Assembly (NCBI GenBank): GCA_963793025.1
Contig: CAWBYL010000006.1
Coordinates: forward strand, 186,001-250,000
DNA length: 64,000 bases
Direction of reading: 5' to 3'
DNA from: CAWBYL01 sp963793025
Lineage (GTDB): Bacteria; Actinomycetota; Acidimicrobiia; Acidimicrobiales; Acidimicrobilacustridaceae
The translations under genes were made by a program, and so were the position numbers. Below the pieces are notes generated by a model, which worked only from the letters and a program-made list of their open reading frames with translations, was not told the DNA's origin and did no database searches. Shown here piece after piece: positions 49,761-59,458 of the stretch (the stretch's first letter is position 1; every line of letters begins with the position of its first letter).

Positions 49761-50693
49761 TCACGGCAGGAGCTTCATGACCTCGGCGGCGACGAGGCGG
49801 AGGTGGTCGAGGTCGTCGAGGTCGAGGACCTGGAGGTAGAAGCGCTCGGCGCCGGCCTCGGCGTAGGTGGCGATGGTGTCGAGCACCTCGGCCGGCGTGC
49901 CGGCGGCCCCGTTCTCCCGGAGCTCGTCGGCGGCGCGGCCGATGTTGCCGGCCCGGCGCTCGACGGCGCCGTCGTTCTCACCGCAGCACAGCACCAGGGC
50001 GGCGGAGTAGATCATCGAGTCCGGGTCCCGGTCCCGGTCCTCGCAGGCCCGGCGGACGCGGGCGCACTGGGCCGAGAAGGTGTCGACGGGGGAGAACGGG
50101 ACGTTGAACTCGTGGGCGTACTGGGCAGCCAGACGCGGCGTCCGGGTGGGGCCGTGGCCGCCGATGATGATGGGCGGCCCGCCGGCCTGGAGGGGCTTGG
50201 GCAGCGCCGGCGAGCCGACCAGCCCGTAGTTGTCCCCCTCGAAGGTGTACTGGGAGTCGGCCGGCGTGTGCCACATGCCGGTGATGATCTCGAGCTGCTC
50301 CTCCAGGCGGTCGAAGCGCTCCTTCACCCCGGGGAAGGGGATGCCGTAGGCGGTGTGCTCGTCGTCGTACCAACCGGCTCCCAACCCGAGCTCGACCCGT
50401 CCACCGCTCATGTCGTCGACCTGGGCGACGGCCACGGCGAGGGGTCCGGGAAGACGGAACGTGGCCGACGTGACGAGCGTGCCGAGCCGGATGGTGAGCG
50501 TCTCGCGGGCGATGGCTCCGAGGGTCACCCAGGTGTCGGTCGGCCCCGGCAGACCGCTCACCTCCCCCATCTTCAGGTAGTGGTCCGAACGGAAGAAGGC
50601 GTCGAAGCCGAGCTCCTCGGCCAGTTGGGCCACGGTGAGCTGTTGGAGGTAGCTGGCGCCCTGCTGGGGCTCGACGAAGATGCGCAGATCCAT
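49761..50693 (-). CDS. F420-dependent LLM-class oxidoreductase
   Basis: 310 residues. The luciferase-like TIM-barrel pattern is clear: EELGFDAFFRSDHY at the start, LGTLVTSATFR, GRVELGLGAGWYDDEHTAYG and IIIGGHGPTRTPRLAAQYA. These motifs match actinobacterial F420-dependent enzymes that reduce varied substrates. The specific substrate is unknown. Confidence 0.88.
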   Translation of the reverse strand: MDLRIFVEPQQGASYLQQLTVAQLAEELGFDAFFRSDHYLKMGEVSGLPGPTDTWVTLGAIARETLTIRLGTLVTSATFRLPGPLAVAVAQVDDMSGGRVELGLGAGWYDDEHTAYGIPFPGVKERFDRLEEQLEIITGMWHTPADSQYTFEGDNYGLVGSPALPKPLQAGGPPIIIGGHGPTRTPRLAAQYAHEFNVPFSPVDTFSAQCARVRRACEDRDRDPDSMIYSAALVLCCGENDGAVERRAGNIGRAADELRENGAAGTPAEVLDTIATYAEAGAERFYLQVLDLDDLDHLRLVAAEVMKLLP

Positions 50694-50717
50694 GGGCCGA
50701 GGTTACCGGCGCGAAAG

Positions 50718-51657
50718 TCAGGCCTTCCCGGCGGAGGCCTCGGACTCTCGAGTGGAGATCTTCTCGGCGCGCTGCCCCTCGGACCCGTCGACCGGCCGGC
50801 CTGACGCCGAGCTCCGGCGGGCGAGAGCCACGAGGACGGAGAAGGCGATGACCAGGGCGAGCAGCAGCCCCACCCGGGTGGGACCCACCTCGGTGATCCA
50901 GGTGCTGACCCGGCTGTTGAGGTCGAAGGCCCACTGGGCCACGCCGCCGCCGGTGGTGTCTCCGTCGAACACCCGCAGCTCGTACCAGCCGTAGTAGGCG
51001 ACGTAGGCGCCGGCCAGGAGCAGCAGGGCCCCCGACACCCGGTTCACGTAGGGCAGGACGCGCCGCATGTTCGCGGACCAGGCCCTGGCGGGCGAGGGCG
51101 ATGGCCAGGGTGAGCACCATGAGCACCAGCCCCATGCCGAGGGCGTAGGCGACGAAGGCGCCGATCCCGACGACGACGCTCTCGTTGTCGAGCGTGGTCG
51201 ACACCGCGGCATAGAACAACGAGATCGTGCAGCTGAGCGAGACGAAGGCGTAGGAGATGCCGAAGAGGAACACCGAGGTGAGCTCGCGGGAGTCGGTGCC
51301 GCGGGTGATCTTGGGCAGCCGCACGGTGATCGACCGACCGGCCAGCATCAACACGCCCAGGGCGACGAGCACCAGGCCCAGGGCGATGGTCACCCACGGC
51401 AAGCGGTCCTTGATCGAGTTGAGGACGGGCTCCAAGGCCAGGCCCAGCACCCCGAACACGACCACGAAGCCGGCGGTCATGGCCGCGCCCACGCTCAGGG
51501 CCCGCAGGACGTTGCGCCCCGGATCGCTCTCGTCGGGGTGAGCGACGCCCTCCAGGCCGAGGAAGTACGAGAGGTAGGCCGGGAGCATGGCGAAGCCGCA
51601 CGGGTTGAAGGTGGCGACCATCCCGACGCCGAAGGCGTAGACGATGGACGGGTTCAC
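50718..51657 (-). CDS. CcdA/DsbD-type thiol-disulfide membrane protein (one frameshift as sequenced)
   Basis: CcdA moves reducing power across the membrane for cytochrome or copper-site maturation. The N-terminus has FGVGMVATFNPCGFAMLPAY with the redox Cys, and SYAFVSLSCTISLF carries the second one. An extra base near 51072 breaks ARQGLVRNMRRVLPYVNRVS; after it the frame continues through two more helices to a charged tail. Repaired length is about 313 residues. It directly follows the TlpA-like gene, its likely partner. Confidence 0.85.
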
Positions 51658-51661
51658 CGGG

Positions 51662-52291
51662 TCAGCTCCCGGTGTTGTCGTCGACGAGGGCCTGCAGATC
51701 CGCCTCGCTGAGGGCTCCGACGTGCCAGGCGACGATGGTGCCGTCGGCGCCGACCACGAGGGTCTGCGGGAGGTTCAGCCCACCGAGAGCCCGGGCGATG
51801 GACCCGTTGGCGTCGCGACCCACCGGGTAGGTCACGCCGGTCCGTTCGATCATGCGGGCCCCGGCGTCGGCTGCTTCGGCCACCTGGAGCCCGAGGACGT
51901 CGACCCGACCGGCGTTGGTCTCGGCGAACTGCTGGATCGCCGGCATCTCCTGCACGCACGGACCGCACGACGCGGCCCAGAAGTTCACGACGAGGGGGCG
52001 GCCGTCGGGACGCAGCGGGGACGTTCCTCCGGCGAAGGTCGTGTACACGAGGGCGGGCAGGGCCTGGCCCGTGGGGTTGCTGCTGCCGTCGAGGCTGCCG
52101 ATGGGCTCGGTGCCGTTGGGATCGAGCTTCACGATGCCGTCGGCCGTGTCGCCGTCGGACACGAAGGCCATCACCGTGGCCACCGCCAACACCACGGTGG
52201 CCAGTGCCGCCGCCCACAGGAGGCCGCGGTTCACCCGCCGGGGGGCGGGCGCCGGCGGCTGGTCGTCAGGTGGGAGCTGGGTGGTGGCCAT
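51662..52291 (-). CDS. Membrane-anchored thioredoxin-like protein (TlpA/ResA type)
   Basis: 209 residues from ATG 52291. One membrane helix (about 22-44) and an extracytoplasmic thioredoxin fold with active site WAASCGPCVQEMP, the cis-Pro region NLPQTLVVGADG and a typical C-terminal helix. Its stop is 4 bases from the CcdA gene, which is expected to reduce it. Such pairs serve cytochrome c maturation; the haem c in CtaC here is a possible client. Confidence 0.88.
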   Translation of the reverse strand: MATTQLPPDDQPPAPAPRRVNRGLLWAAALATVVLAVATVMAFVSDGDTADGIVKLDPNGTEPIGSLDGSSNPTGQALPALVYTTFAGGTSPLRPDGRPLVVNFWAASCGPCVQEMPAIQQFAETNAGRVDVLGLQVAEAADAGARMIERTGVTYPVGRDANGSIARALGGLNLPQTLVVGADGTIVAWHVGALSEADLQALVDDNTGS

Positions 52292-52451
52292 GGGGAGTCC
52301 AGGGACGGCGAACGCCTCGACGGTAGCCCTGGCGTCAGCCGACTCCCAACCGCGTCGGCGAACGGCGGCGGCCGGACGCCGACCCCGACGGGGCAACCCA
52401 TCGGCGGCCGTCGGAGACGACCGCCCCCGGTCTCCCCGCCCACCCTTCCAG

Positions 52452-52487
52452 CGGGTGGGGCCGGCTCGGGGGCGGCGGCCCCACCCG
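52452..52487. terminator. GC-rich hairpin downstream of whiB7
   Basis: A perfect 12-base stem (GGGTGGGGCCG with CGGCCCCACCC plus a closing C-G pair) with a 12-base loop stands about 42 bases after the whiB7 stop. It has no T-tract. It could end the whiB7 transcript. Confidence 0.5.
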
Positions 52488-52528
52488 GGATCGCGGGTGG
52501 GTCGGGGAGAGGGACGGCCTCACCTGGC

Positions 52529-52873
52529 TCAGGCTGAGCGCAGGTGGACCTGGAGGTGGACCGGCACCGGGATGTCCGGGAGCTGGTCCTCCGGTCGGGG
52601 CTGCTTGGGGGGGCGGCCCCGACGGCGCTTGGTGGCCAGGATCTTCCCGTTCAGGAACATCTGGCCACCCCACACGCCCCACGGCTCGTGGCGGTCGATG
52701 GCGCCTTCCAGGCACTCCACGATCACCGGGCAGGTGGCGCAGATGGCCTTGGCCGCCGCGATGTCCTGGAGCTCCTCGGAGAAGAAGACGCCGGTGAGCG
52801 AGCCCTGGAGGTCGTTGCAGGCCGCAGCTGCTCGGACGGCGGGTGAGATGTCGTCGATCGCCTCGGCGAGCAT
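52529..52873 (-). CDS. whiB7: WhiB7-type Fe-S redox regulator with AT-hook
   Basis: 114 residues. The four Fe-S ligands are Cys19, Cys45, Cys48 and Cys54 (CATCPVIVEC), followed by EPWGVWGG (66-70 core) and the AT-hook RGRPPK at 85-90. An AT-hook right after GVWGG is the hallmark of WhiB7, which binds sigma A and turns on intrinsic antibiotic resistance genes. The extra 24-residue C-terminal tail is Pro-rich. Ribosome site AAAGGGA. The leader upstream has a small ORF and a terminator, as described separately. Confidence 0.88.
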   Translation of the reverse strand: MLAEAIDDISPAVRAAAACNDLQGSLTGVFFSEELQDIAAAKAICATCPVIVECLEGAIDRHEPWGVWGGQMFLNGKILATKRRRGRPPKQPRPEDQLPDIPVPVHLQVHLRSA

Positions 52874-52951
52874 CGGATTTCCCTTTCGGTGGGTGGGTGG
52901 AGGTGGTAGGTGGACGGGACGGGTGAGGAGGGTGGTGGGGCGAACGCAGAA

Positions 52952-52977
52952 AGGCCGCCGGGGGAACCCGGCGGCCT
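52952..52977 (-). terminator. Attenuator-type terminator in the whiB7 leader
   Basis: A perfect 11-base stem with a 4-base loop, followed on the minus strand by TTTCTGCG. It lies 25 bases after the stop of the leader ORF and 79 bases before the whiB7 start. Its upstream arm (minus strand) includes CGCCGGG, complementary to CCCGGCG inside the leader ORF (bases 53022-53028), which could form an alternative antiterminator. Confidence 0.65.
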
Positions 52978-53002
52978 CGTGGAGCGTTCTGCGCAGCGGT
53001 TG

Positions 53003-53173
53003 CTACGTCAGGCTCGGCGGGCGCCGGGAGGGGTGCTTGTGCTCGAAACCGAGGAAGGCATCCATACCCGGGGCGTACCAGTTGGTACGGGTGTTCACGG
53101 AGGAGGCCACAGCGGCGCGCGCACAGTTGCCCGAGCGGGCAATGGCGATGGAGGCGCAGGTGGACGTGAACAT
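53003..53173 (-). CDS. whiB7 leader peptide (uORF), 56 residues
   Basis: ATG at 53173, TAG at 53003-53005. The product begins MFTSTCASIAIARSGNCARA and ends in FEHKHPSRRPPSLT. About 86% of codons end in G or C, like real genes here, although it lies in a leader region. No Shine-Dalgarno is clear; a TTGACT at 53205-53210 (minus strand) may be a -35 box. Known whiB7 leaders in mycobacteria and Streptomyces carry a uORF whose poor translation lets transcription pass the terminator; the same arrangement is seen here. No family recognised. Confidence 0.6.
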   Translation of the reverse strand: MFTSTCASIAIARSGNCARAAVASSVNTRTNWYAPGMDAFLGFEHKHPSRRPPSLT

Positions 53174-53241
53174 GGGTGTCACCCAACCACGCGCGCCGGT
53201 CGTGAGTCAACGCATTAATCGATGATCTCGACCACCGGCGC

Positions 53242-53247
53242 TAGCGT
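53242..53247 (+). promoter_or_regulatory. -10 box of a leaderless thioesterase transcript
   Basis: TAGCGT lies 8 bases before ATG 53256. The 82 bases between this gene and the divergent whiB7 leader hold both promoters. Confidence 0.45.
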
Positions 53248-53255
53248 CGCCGCCG

Positions 53256-54104
53256 ATGGCCCCCGACCGCGCTGACTCCCGGCGTCCCAACGCCGGTGTG
53301 GCCCTGCTGCCGGTGCCCCTCCGAGGCCGGGTGTTCCGCCGCACCCGGCCGGTGCGCCTGGGCGACGTCGATCCTGCTTCCCGCCTCCGCCTCGACGCCC
53401 TGGTGCGCTACCTGCAGGACGTGAGCAGCGACGACACCGACGACGCCGGTCTGGTCGACGCAGAGGGCTGGGTGGTGCGGCGGACGGTGATCGAGCAGCG
53501 GACGTCGGCCCGACTGGGCGAGCAGGTCGAGCTGGCCACCTTCTGCTCGGGGTGGGGGAGCCGTTGGGCCGAGCGCCGGGTGTCGATAACCGGTGATGTC
53601 GGGGCGCTGATCGATGCGGTGACCGTGTGGGTCCACCTCGACGCGGCGACCGGCCGCCCGCTACCCCTGCCGACCCAGTTCCACGACCTCTACGACGAGG
53701 CGGCGGCCGGTCGGGTGGTCAATGCCCGCCAGATCCACGACCCGGTCGAAACCGACGCCGCGGGAGTTCGCCGGTTCCCGTGGCCGCTGCGGGCCACCGA
53801 CCTCGACGTGCTCGACCACGCCAACAACTCGATGGCCTGGGCCGTGGTCGAACAGCTCCGGGTCGTGCTCCTCCGCGACGCCGGTGCCGGGCGGGGCGAC
53901 GGCGCCGATCTCTTCGCCGCGCCGTTCCGAGCCGAGGTCGAGTTCCGCCAGGCCGTCGACCGGGCGACGGTCGACGCCGGCCGCTCGCTGTCGGTGCACT
54001 ACGTCGTGGGCGACGCCGTCGTGGCCGCCGCCGTGCGCTCCCCCGACGAGCAGACGGTGCACATCACGGTCCGTCTGACACCCCTGCCCGACGGGCCGGC
54101 CTAA
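53256..54104 (+). CDS. Acyl-ACP thioesterase-like protein (double hotdog)
   Basis: 282 residues. Two hotdog domains: the first with RRTRPVRLGDVDPASRLRLD and VRYLQDVSSDDTDDAGL, the second with ATDLDVLDHANNSMAWAVVE carrying the catalytic-type Asn/Asp. This is the FatA/acyl-ACP thioesterase fold that releases fatty acids from ACP. The stop overlaps the convergent serpin gene's end by four bases. Intact. Confidence 0.85.
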   Translation: MAPDRADSRRPNAGVALLPVPLRGRVFRRTRPVRLGDVDPASRLRLDALVRYLQDVSSDDTDDAGLVDAEGWVVRRTVIEQRTSARLGEQVELATFCSGWGSRWAERRVSITGDVGALIDAVTVWVHLDAATGRPLPLPTQFHDLYDEAAAGRVVNARQIHDPVETDAAGVRRFPWPLRATDLDVLDHANNSMAWAVVEQLRVVLLRDAGAGRGDGADLFAAPFRAEVEFRQAVDRATVDAGRSLSVHYVVGDAVVAAAVRSPDEQTVHITVRLTPLPDGPA

Positions 54105-55510
54105 CGACCGGGGGCCACGACCCGTCCGTAGAAGACCGGCGCCCCCGTCGACCGGTCGCGCACGAGCACGAGGAAGGGCCGGTCGACGACCACGGACCGC
54201 ACGGGGCTGCTCGTGGCGGTGACCGGCGGGGCCCGTCCGACGTCGACCCCCGAGACGGTGGTGGACGTCGCCCCGGCCGGGGCCGTGGTCGAGGTCGAGG
54301 TGGCCGTCGTCGTGGTGGTGGTCGGATCGGGCCCGGTGCCCACCGCTTCGGTGCCCTGCTCGTCCGCGGCCAGGAACGTCTGGTGCGGCACGCCGGTCAG
54401 CGAGAGGTGCTCGGCGCTGATGCCGGAGAAGTCGGCCCGGTCGGGATCGAGGGCGAGTTCGAGTCCGAGGGCCCGCAGGGCGCGGTCGAGGTCGACGGTG
54501 GTGGTGAAGCCGAACTTGGGCAGCGAGAGGTCGACGAGCGACGGAGTGAGCGACTCGACCAAGGCCGTCAGTCCCGCCCCGTCCAGGCCCTCCTCGACCG
54601 CCCGGAACCGACCGCTGTCGGGCAGGACCACCGTGAGCCAGAGGTCCCGGCCGAGATAGGGGAGGTCGACGGCCTCCCAGCCGTCGCCACGGCCGTAGCG
54701 GACCTCGTCGAGGTCGGCGTTGCGCATCATCGACACGGTGGTGGTGCGACCGTCGATCTGGTGGAACGGGGCCAGACGGGTGTCGACCTCGGCGAACGGC
54801 GTCAGCCACGGCGCCTTGAGGTAGGCGCCCGACGCAGCCAGCAGTCGGGTGGACCCACCGATGTCGCCTCGGCGGAGCAGTTGCTCGAGGTGGCCGTTGG
54901 TGGCGTCGGAGAGCCAGGTGTTGACCGCCCGCCGGGCCGTCTCGGAGTCGGACCGGAAGTCGGTCGTCCTCGTCTCGACCCCCCAGGTCGTGGCCAGCCG
55001 ATCGAGCCAGGGTTGCTCGATCTCGGTGCCCTTCTGCAGCCAGAGCGTCTGGGCCAGCTCCACGGAGATCTTGCCCGCCCGCCCGGAGGCGTCCTCCTCC
55101 TCGCCCGAACGTCCGGTGAGGATCTGGTCGAGTGACGCCAGGCCCACGTCGGTGGGCAGACCCGTGGGCCCGGTGACGGGGAGCAGCCGTTCGAGCTCGG
55201 CGGCGGTGTCGTTGCGCGCGCCCGCCTGGGCCTGGGCCAGACCGGACGCCACGGGGAGGGGGGCGATGGCGGCATCGGCGTCGGGATCGTCAGCGGCGAG
55301 GCGGTGCTCGAGCTCGACGGCCAGGTCGGTGAGGGTCACGGCGGCCGCCGTGGCGGCGCGGTCCTGGGTGTCGATGCGCTCGCCTCGACCCTTGACCGCG
55401 GTGCCGGTGGTGCCGGCGCAGGCACTGACCAGGACGGTCACGGTCGCCACGAGGAGCACGACGACCGCCCTCGTCGCTGGCGAGGACCGGTGGGGGACGC
55501 GGGTCACCAT
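54101..55510 (-). CDS. Serpin-family lipoprotein with an extended Thr-rich reactive loop
   Basis: 469 residues. A lipobox-type signal peptide ends VTVLVSACAG. The body has serpin landmarks: ISVELAQTLWLQKGTEIEQP, YLKAPWLTPF, MMRNADLDEVRYGRGDGWEA, LPKFGFTTTVDL, and the hinge DEQGTEAVGTG. After the hinge, where a reactive loop of about 15 residues is usual, about 45 residues rich in Thr, Ser and Ala are inserted, before VVVDRPFLVLVRDRSTGAPV. It is a predicted surface protease inhibitor; the loop insertion makes its target unclear. Bacterial serpins are uncommon. Confidence 0.82.
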   Translation of the reverse strand: MVTRVPHRSSPATRAVVVLLVATVTVLVSACAGTTGTAVKGRGERIDTQDRAATAAAVTLTDLAVELEHRLAADDPDADAAIAPLPVASGLAQAQAGARNDTAAELERLLPVTGPTGLPTDVGLASLDQILTGRSGEEEDASGRAGKISVELAQTLWLQKGTEIEQPWLDRLATTWGVETRTTDFRSDSETARRAVNTWLSDATNGHLEQLLRRGDIGGSTRLLAASGAYLKAPWLTPFAEVDTRLAPFHQIDGRTTTVSMMRNADLDEVRYGRGDGWEAVDLPYLGRDLWLTVVLPDSGRFRAVEEGLDGAGLTALVESLTPSLVDLSLPKFGFTTTVDLDRALRALGLELALDPDRADFSGISAEHLSLTGVPHQTFLAADEQGTEAVGTGPDPTTTTTTATSTSTTAPAGATSTTVSGVDVGRAPPVTATSSPVRSVVVDRPFLVLVRDRSTGAPVFYGRVVAPGR

Positions 55511-55528
55511 GGCCGGGACGACGAGACG

Positions 55529-56704
<1,176 letters not shown>

Positions 56705-56711
56705 GGGAAGG

Positions 56712-56717
56712 ATTCTA
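56712..56717 (-). promoter_or_regulatory. -10 box of a leaderless mrp transcript
   Basis: TAGAAT on the minus strand lies 7 bases before GTG 56704. It stands back to back with the -10 box of the divergent regulator, so one operator could control both. Confidence 0.6.
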
Positions 56718-56732
56718 ACGGCGTGAGCCGTG

Positions 56733-56738
56733 TAAACT
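56733..56738 (+). promoter_or_regulatory. -10 box of a leaderless SufR-like regulator transcript
   Basis: TAAACT lies 6 bases before GTG 56745. Only 15 bases separate it from the opposing mrp -10 box, implying mutual exclusion or shared control. Confidence 0.6.
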
Positions 56739-56744
56739 CCGTCT

Positions 56745-57431
56745 GTGGCCACAACCCCCGATCCAGCCCCTCCTGGGGGCTTGTCGCGGCTCGACCTCCT
56801 GAAGGCGCTGGGCGACAACACCCGGTACGCCATCTACCTCGAGTTGGCCCGGTCGCCGCTGCCGCTGGCCACCGCCGAGGTGGCCGAGGCCCTCGACCTC
56901 CACGTCAACACCGTGCGACCCCACCTCGAGCGCATGCGCGACGTCGGGCTCCTGCAGGTCGACACCGAGACCCGCGGCACCGTCGGCCGTCCCCAGCATC
57001 GATGGTCGCTCAGCCCCGACGCGCCGTCGCTCGGGCTGGAGCCGGCGTCGTGGCCGATGATGGCGCGCACGCTGCTCGACGCCGCCGCCCGGGGCGGTCT
57101 CGATCCCGACGATCTGGTCGACGCCGGGCGTCGGCAGGGCATGGCCGACGCCGCCCAGTGGGACGAGGGCACCGAGTGCCTCGATGCCTTCGTGGTGGAG
57201 CAGGCCAAGCTCGGGTTCGACCCCACCACGCTGGAGGAACCGGAGCGGGCCACCGTCGCCTTCGCCCACTGCCCGTTCCGCGAACTGGCCGAGGAGCACC
57301 CCCAGCTGGTGTGCGCCCTGCACAGCGGTCTCGTCGACGGGTTCGTCAGCGCCTGGGAGGGCTGCGGTGTCGACCGGTTCCACGCCCTCGTCGACCGCTC
57401 GCCCTGCCAGGTCGAGCTCACCGTCCGATGA
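56745..57431 (+). CDS. SufR-like winged-helix regulator
   Basis: 228 residues. N-terminal ArsR-type winged helix (RLDLLKALGDNTRYAIYLEL, then DLHVNTVRPHLERMRDVGLL). The C-terminal half has clustered cysteines (AHCPFRELAEEHPQLVCALH, EGCGV, SPCQVEL), a pattern like the Fe-S-sensing domain of SufR/related regulators. Its neighbours mrp and erpA handle Fe-S clusters, which supports a role sensing cluster status. Target operators are not identified. Confidence 0.78.
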   Translation: MATTPDPAPPGGLSRLDLLKALGDNTRYAIYLELARSPLPLATAEVAEALDLHVNTVRPHLERMRDVGLLQVDTETRGTVGRPQHRWSLSPDAPSLGLEPASWPMMARTLLDAAARGGLDPDDLVDAGRRQGMADAAQWDEGTECLDAFVVEQAKLGFDPTTLEEPERATVAFAHCPFRELAEEHPQLVCALHSGLVDGFVSAWEGCGVDRFHALVDRSPCQVELTVR

Positions 57432-57516
57432 TCGGTCCTCGCCCGTCACGGGCTGCCGTTCTGACCTGCTCACCCGCTACCCTTCCCATCCACCGCTGTT
57501 CCACGGAGGACGCCAC

Positions 57517-57837
57517 GTGATCACCCTCACCGACACCGCATCGCTCAAGGTCAAGGAGCTCATCTCCCAAGAGGGCCAGGACGGCCTGATGCTCCGCGTC
57601 GCCGTCCGCCCGGGTGGATGCAGCGGCTTCAGCTACGAGATGTTCTTCGACACCGAGAAGGACACCGAGGACCTCGTCGACGAGACCGCCGGCGTGCCCG
57701 TCGTGGTCGATCCCTCGAGCGCCCAGCTCCTCAGTGGCGCCACGCTCGACTACAAGGACGGCCTCCAGGGTGCGGGGTTCGCCATCGACAACCCCAACGC
57801 CCAGAAGACCTGCGGCTGCGGCCAGTCCTTCAGCTGA
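57517..57837 (+). CDS. erpA: A-type Fe-S carrier ErpA/IscA
   Basis: 106 residues; GTG 57517 with GGAGG upstream. It has VRPGGCSGFSYEM and the C-terminal CGCGQSFS, giving the three conserved cysteines that hold the transferred cluster. It follows the SufR-like gene by 85 bases. A-type carriers of this kind are typical of actinobacteria. Confidence 0.93.
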   Translation: MITLTDTASLKVKELISQEGQDGLMLRVAVRPGGCSGFSYEMFFDTEKDTEDLVDETAGVPVVVDPSSAQLLSGATLDYKDGLQGAGFAIDNPNAQKTCGCGQSFS

Positions 57838-57906
57838 GACCGGACCGCACGACGGGCTCACCCCTCACGGGGCGAGCCCCTGCGGTCGACCGAGCCCGAC
57901 AGTGAG

Positions 57907-57931
57907 CAGGCGCGCCTGGTGAGCGCGCCTG
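57907..57931 (+). terminator. Terminator after erpA
   Basis: A perfect 9-base stem (CAGGCGCGC/GCGCGCCTG) with a 7-base loop followed by TTTCG on the plus strand. It separates erpA from the convergent sulP gene. Confidence 0.7.
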
Positions 57932-57946
57932 TTTCGCGTCCGGGCC

Positions 57947-59458
57947 TCAGTGGCCGGCGCCGAGGCGTCCGCTCAGGCTGTGCCACTTGGCGCTCGGCTC
58001 GTTCATGCCCACGATCTCCACGTGCTTGCCCTTGTCGTGGTACTTCGTGGTGATGGCGTCGAGGGCGGCCACGGTGGACGAGTCGTAGATCTGCGCCTCG
58101 GAGAGGTCGATGATCACGTTGGGGGGATCGCCGGCGTAGTCGAACTGGTACACGAGGTCGTTGCTCGACGCGAAGAACAGCACCCCACGGACCGCGTAGA
58201 CGCGGGTGTCCTCGTCGGGGTGGGCGATGTCGACGACCTCGGTGAAGTGGGCGACCCGGCGGGCGAAGAACACCATGGCCACGATCACCCCGAGGATGAC
58301 GCCGTAGGCCAGGTTCTCGGTGGTCACGGTCACGATCACCGTGGTGGCCATGATGGCGGTTGCGCTCACCGGCATCTGGCGCAGCGTCCGGGGGTTCACG
58401 CTGTGCCAGTCCATGGTCCCCACCGAGACCATGATCATCACGGCGACGAGGGCGGCCATGGGGATGCGACCGACCACGCCACCGAGGCCGACGACGAGGA
58501 TCAGCAGGAACACGCCGGCGAGAAAGGTGGAGATCCGGGTCCGGGCGCCCGAGACCTTCACGTTGATCATCGTCTGCCCGATCATGGCGCAGCCGCCCAT
58601 CCCACCGAAGAAGCCGGTGACGATGTTGGCCACGCCCTGGCCCCATCCCTCACGCGTCTTGTCGGAGTGGGAGTCGGTGATGTCGTCGACCAGCTTGGCG
58701 GTCATCAGCGACTCGAGGAGCCCGACCAACGCCATGGCGAAGGCGTACGGGGCGATGATCTTGAGGGTCTCGAGTGTCCACGGGACCGACGGCAGACCGA
58801 GGGTCGGCAGGCTCTTCGGGAGCTCGCCCTGGTCGCCGACGGTCGGCAGGTCGAGGCCGAAGGCGACAGCGGCGAGGGTGAGGAACACGATCACGACGAG
58901 CGGCCCGGGGATCACCGTCGTCAACCGGGGCAGGAAGACCAGCACGGCGATGCCGATCGCGACCAACGGGTAGACGAGCCACGGGACGCCGATCAGCTCG
59001 GGCACCTGGGCGAGGAAGATGAGGATGGCCAGCGCGTTGACGAACCCGACCATCACGCTGCGAGGGATGAAGCGCATCAGCTTGGCTGCGCCGAGCAGGC
59101 TCAACACGACCTGGATGACCCCGCCGAGCAGCACGGTGACGATCAGGTAGTCGAGCCCGTACTCCTTGGCGACCGGGGCGATCACCAGCGCGATGGAGGC
59201 GGTGGCGGCCGAGATCATGGCCCGGCGCCCGCCCACGACGGCGATGGTGACGGCCATGGTGAACGAGGCGAACAGCCCGACCCGCGGGTCGACGCCGGCG
59301 AGGATCGAGAAGGAGATGGCCTCCGGGATCAGGGCCAGGGCGACGGCGAGGCCAGCCAGCACCTCCCGACGGAGGAGGCGGGGTGAGCGCAGCGCGTTGA
59401 GGACGAGCGAGTCGTCGTGCGGCCGCGCCGGTGCCGGCACAGGGCTGTCGAGGGGCAT
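57947..59458 (-). CDS. SulP-family anion transporter
   Basis: 503 residues from ATG 59458. The N-terminal signature LRREVLAGLAVALALIPEAI is the SulP motif; 12-14 helices follow with GGMGGCAMIGQTMINVKVSG. Residues 400-500 form a STAS domain (DLVYQFDYAGDPPNVIIDLS). SulP proteins carry sulfate, bicarbonate or dicarboxylates; no partner gene decides between them. Alternative starts lie further upstream but precede the SulP core by a disordered stretch. Confidence 0.9.
   Translation of the reverse strand: MPLDSPVPAPARPHDDSLVLNALRSPRLLRREVLAGLAVALALIPEAISFSILAGVDPRVGLFASFTMAVTIAVVGGRRAMISAATASIALVIAPVAKEYGLDYLIVTVLLGGVIQVVLSLLGAAKLMRFIPRSVMVGFVNALAILIFLAQVPELIGVPWLVYPLVAIGIAVLVFLPRLTTVIPGPLVVIVFLTLAAVAFGLDLPTVGDQGELPKSLPTLGLPSVPWTLETLKIIAPYAFAMALVGLLESLMTAKLVDDITDSHSDKTREGWGQGVANIVTGFFGGMGGCAMIGQTMINVKVSGARTRISTFLAGVFLLILVVGLGGVVGRIPMAALVAVMIMVSVGTMDWHSVNPRTLRQMPVSATAIMATTVIVTVTTENLAYGVILGVIVAMVFFARRVAHFTEVVDIAHPDEDTRVYAVRGVLFFASSNDLVYQFDYAGDPPNVIIDLSEAQIYDSSTVAALDAITTKYHDKGKHVEIVGMNEPSAKWHSLSGRLGAGH

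Noticed and set aside
52335..53210. Single long minus-strand frame running through the whiB7 leader and gene
   Set aside because: Out of frame with WhiB7 and with the leader ORF; composition is low complexity.
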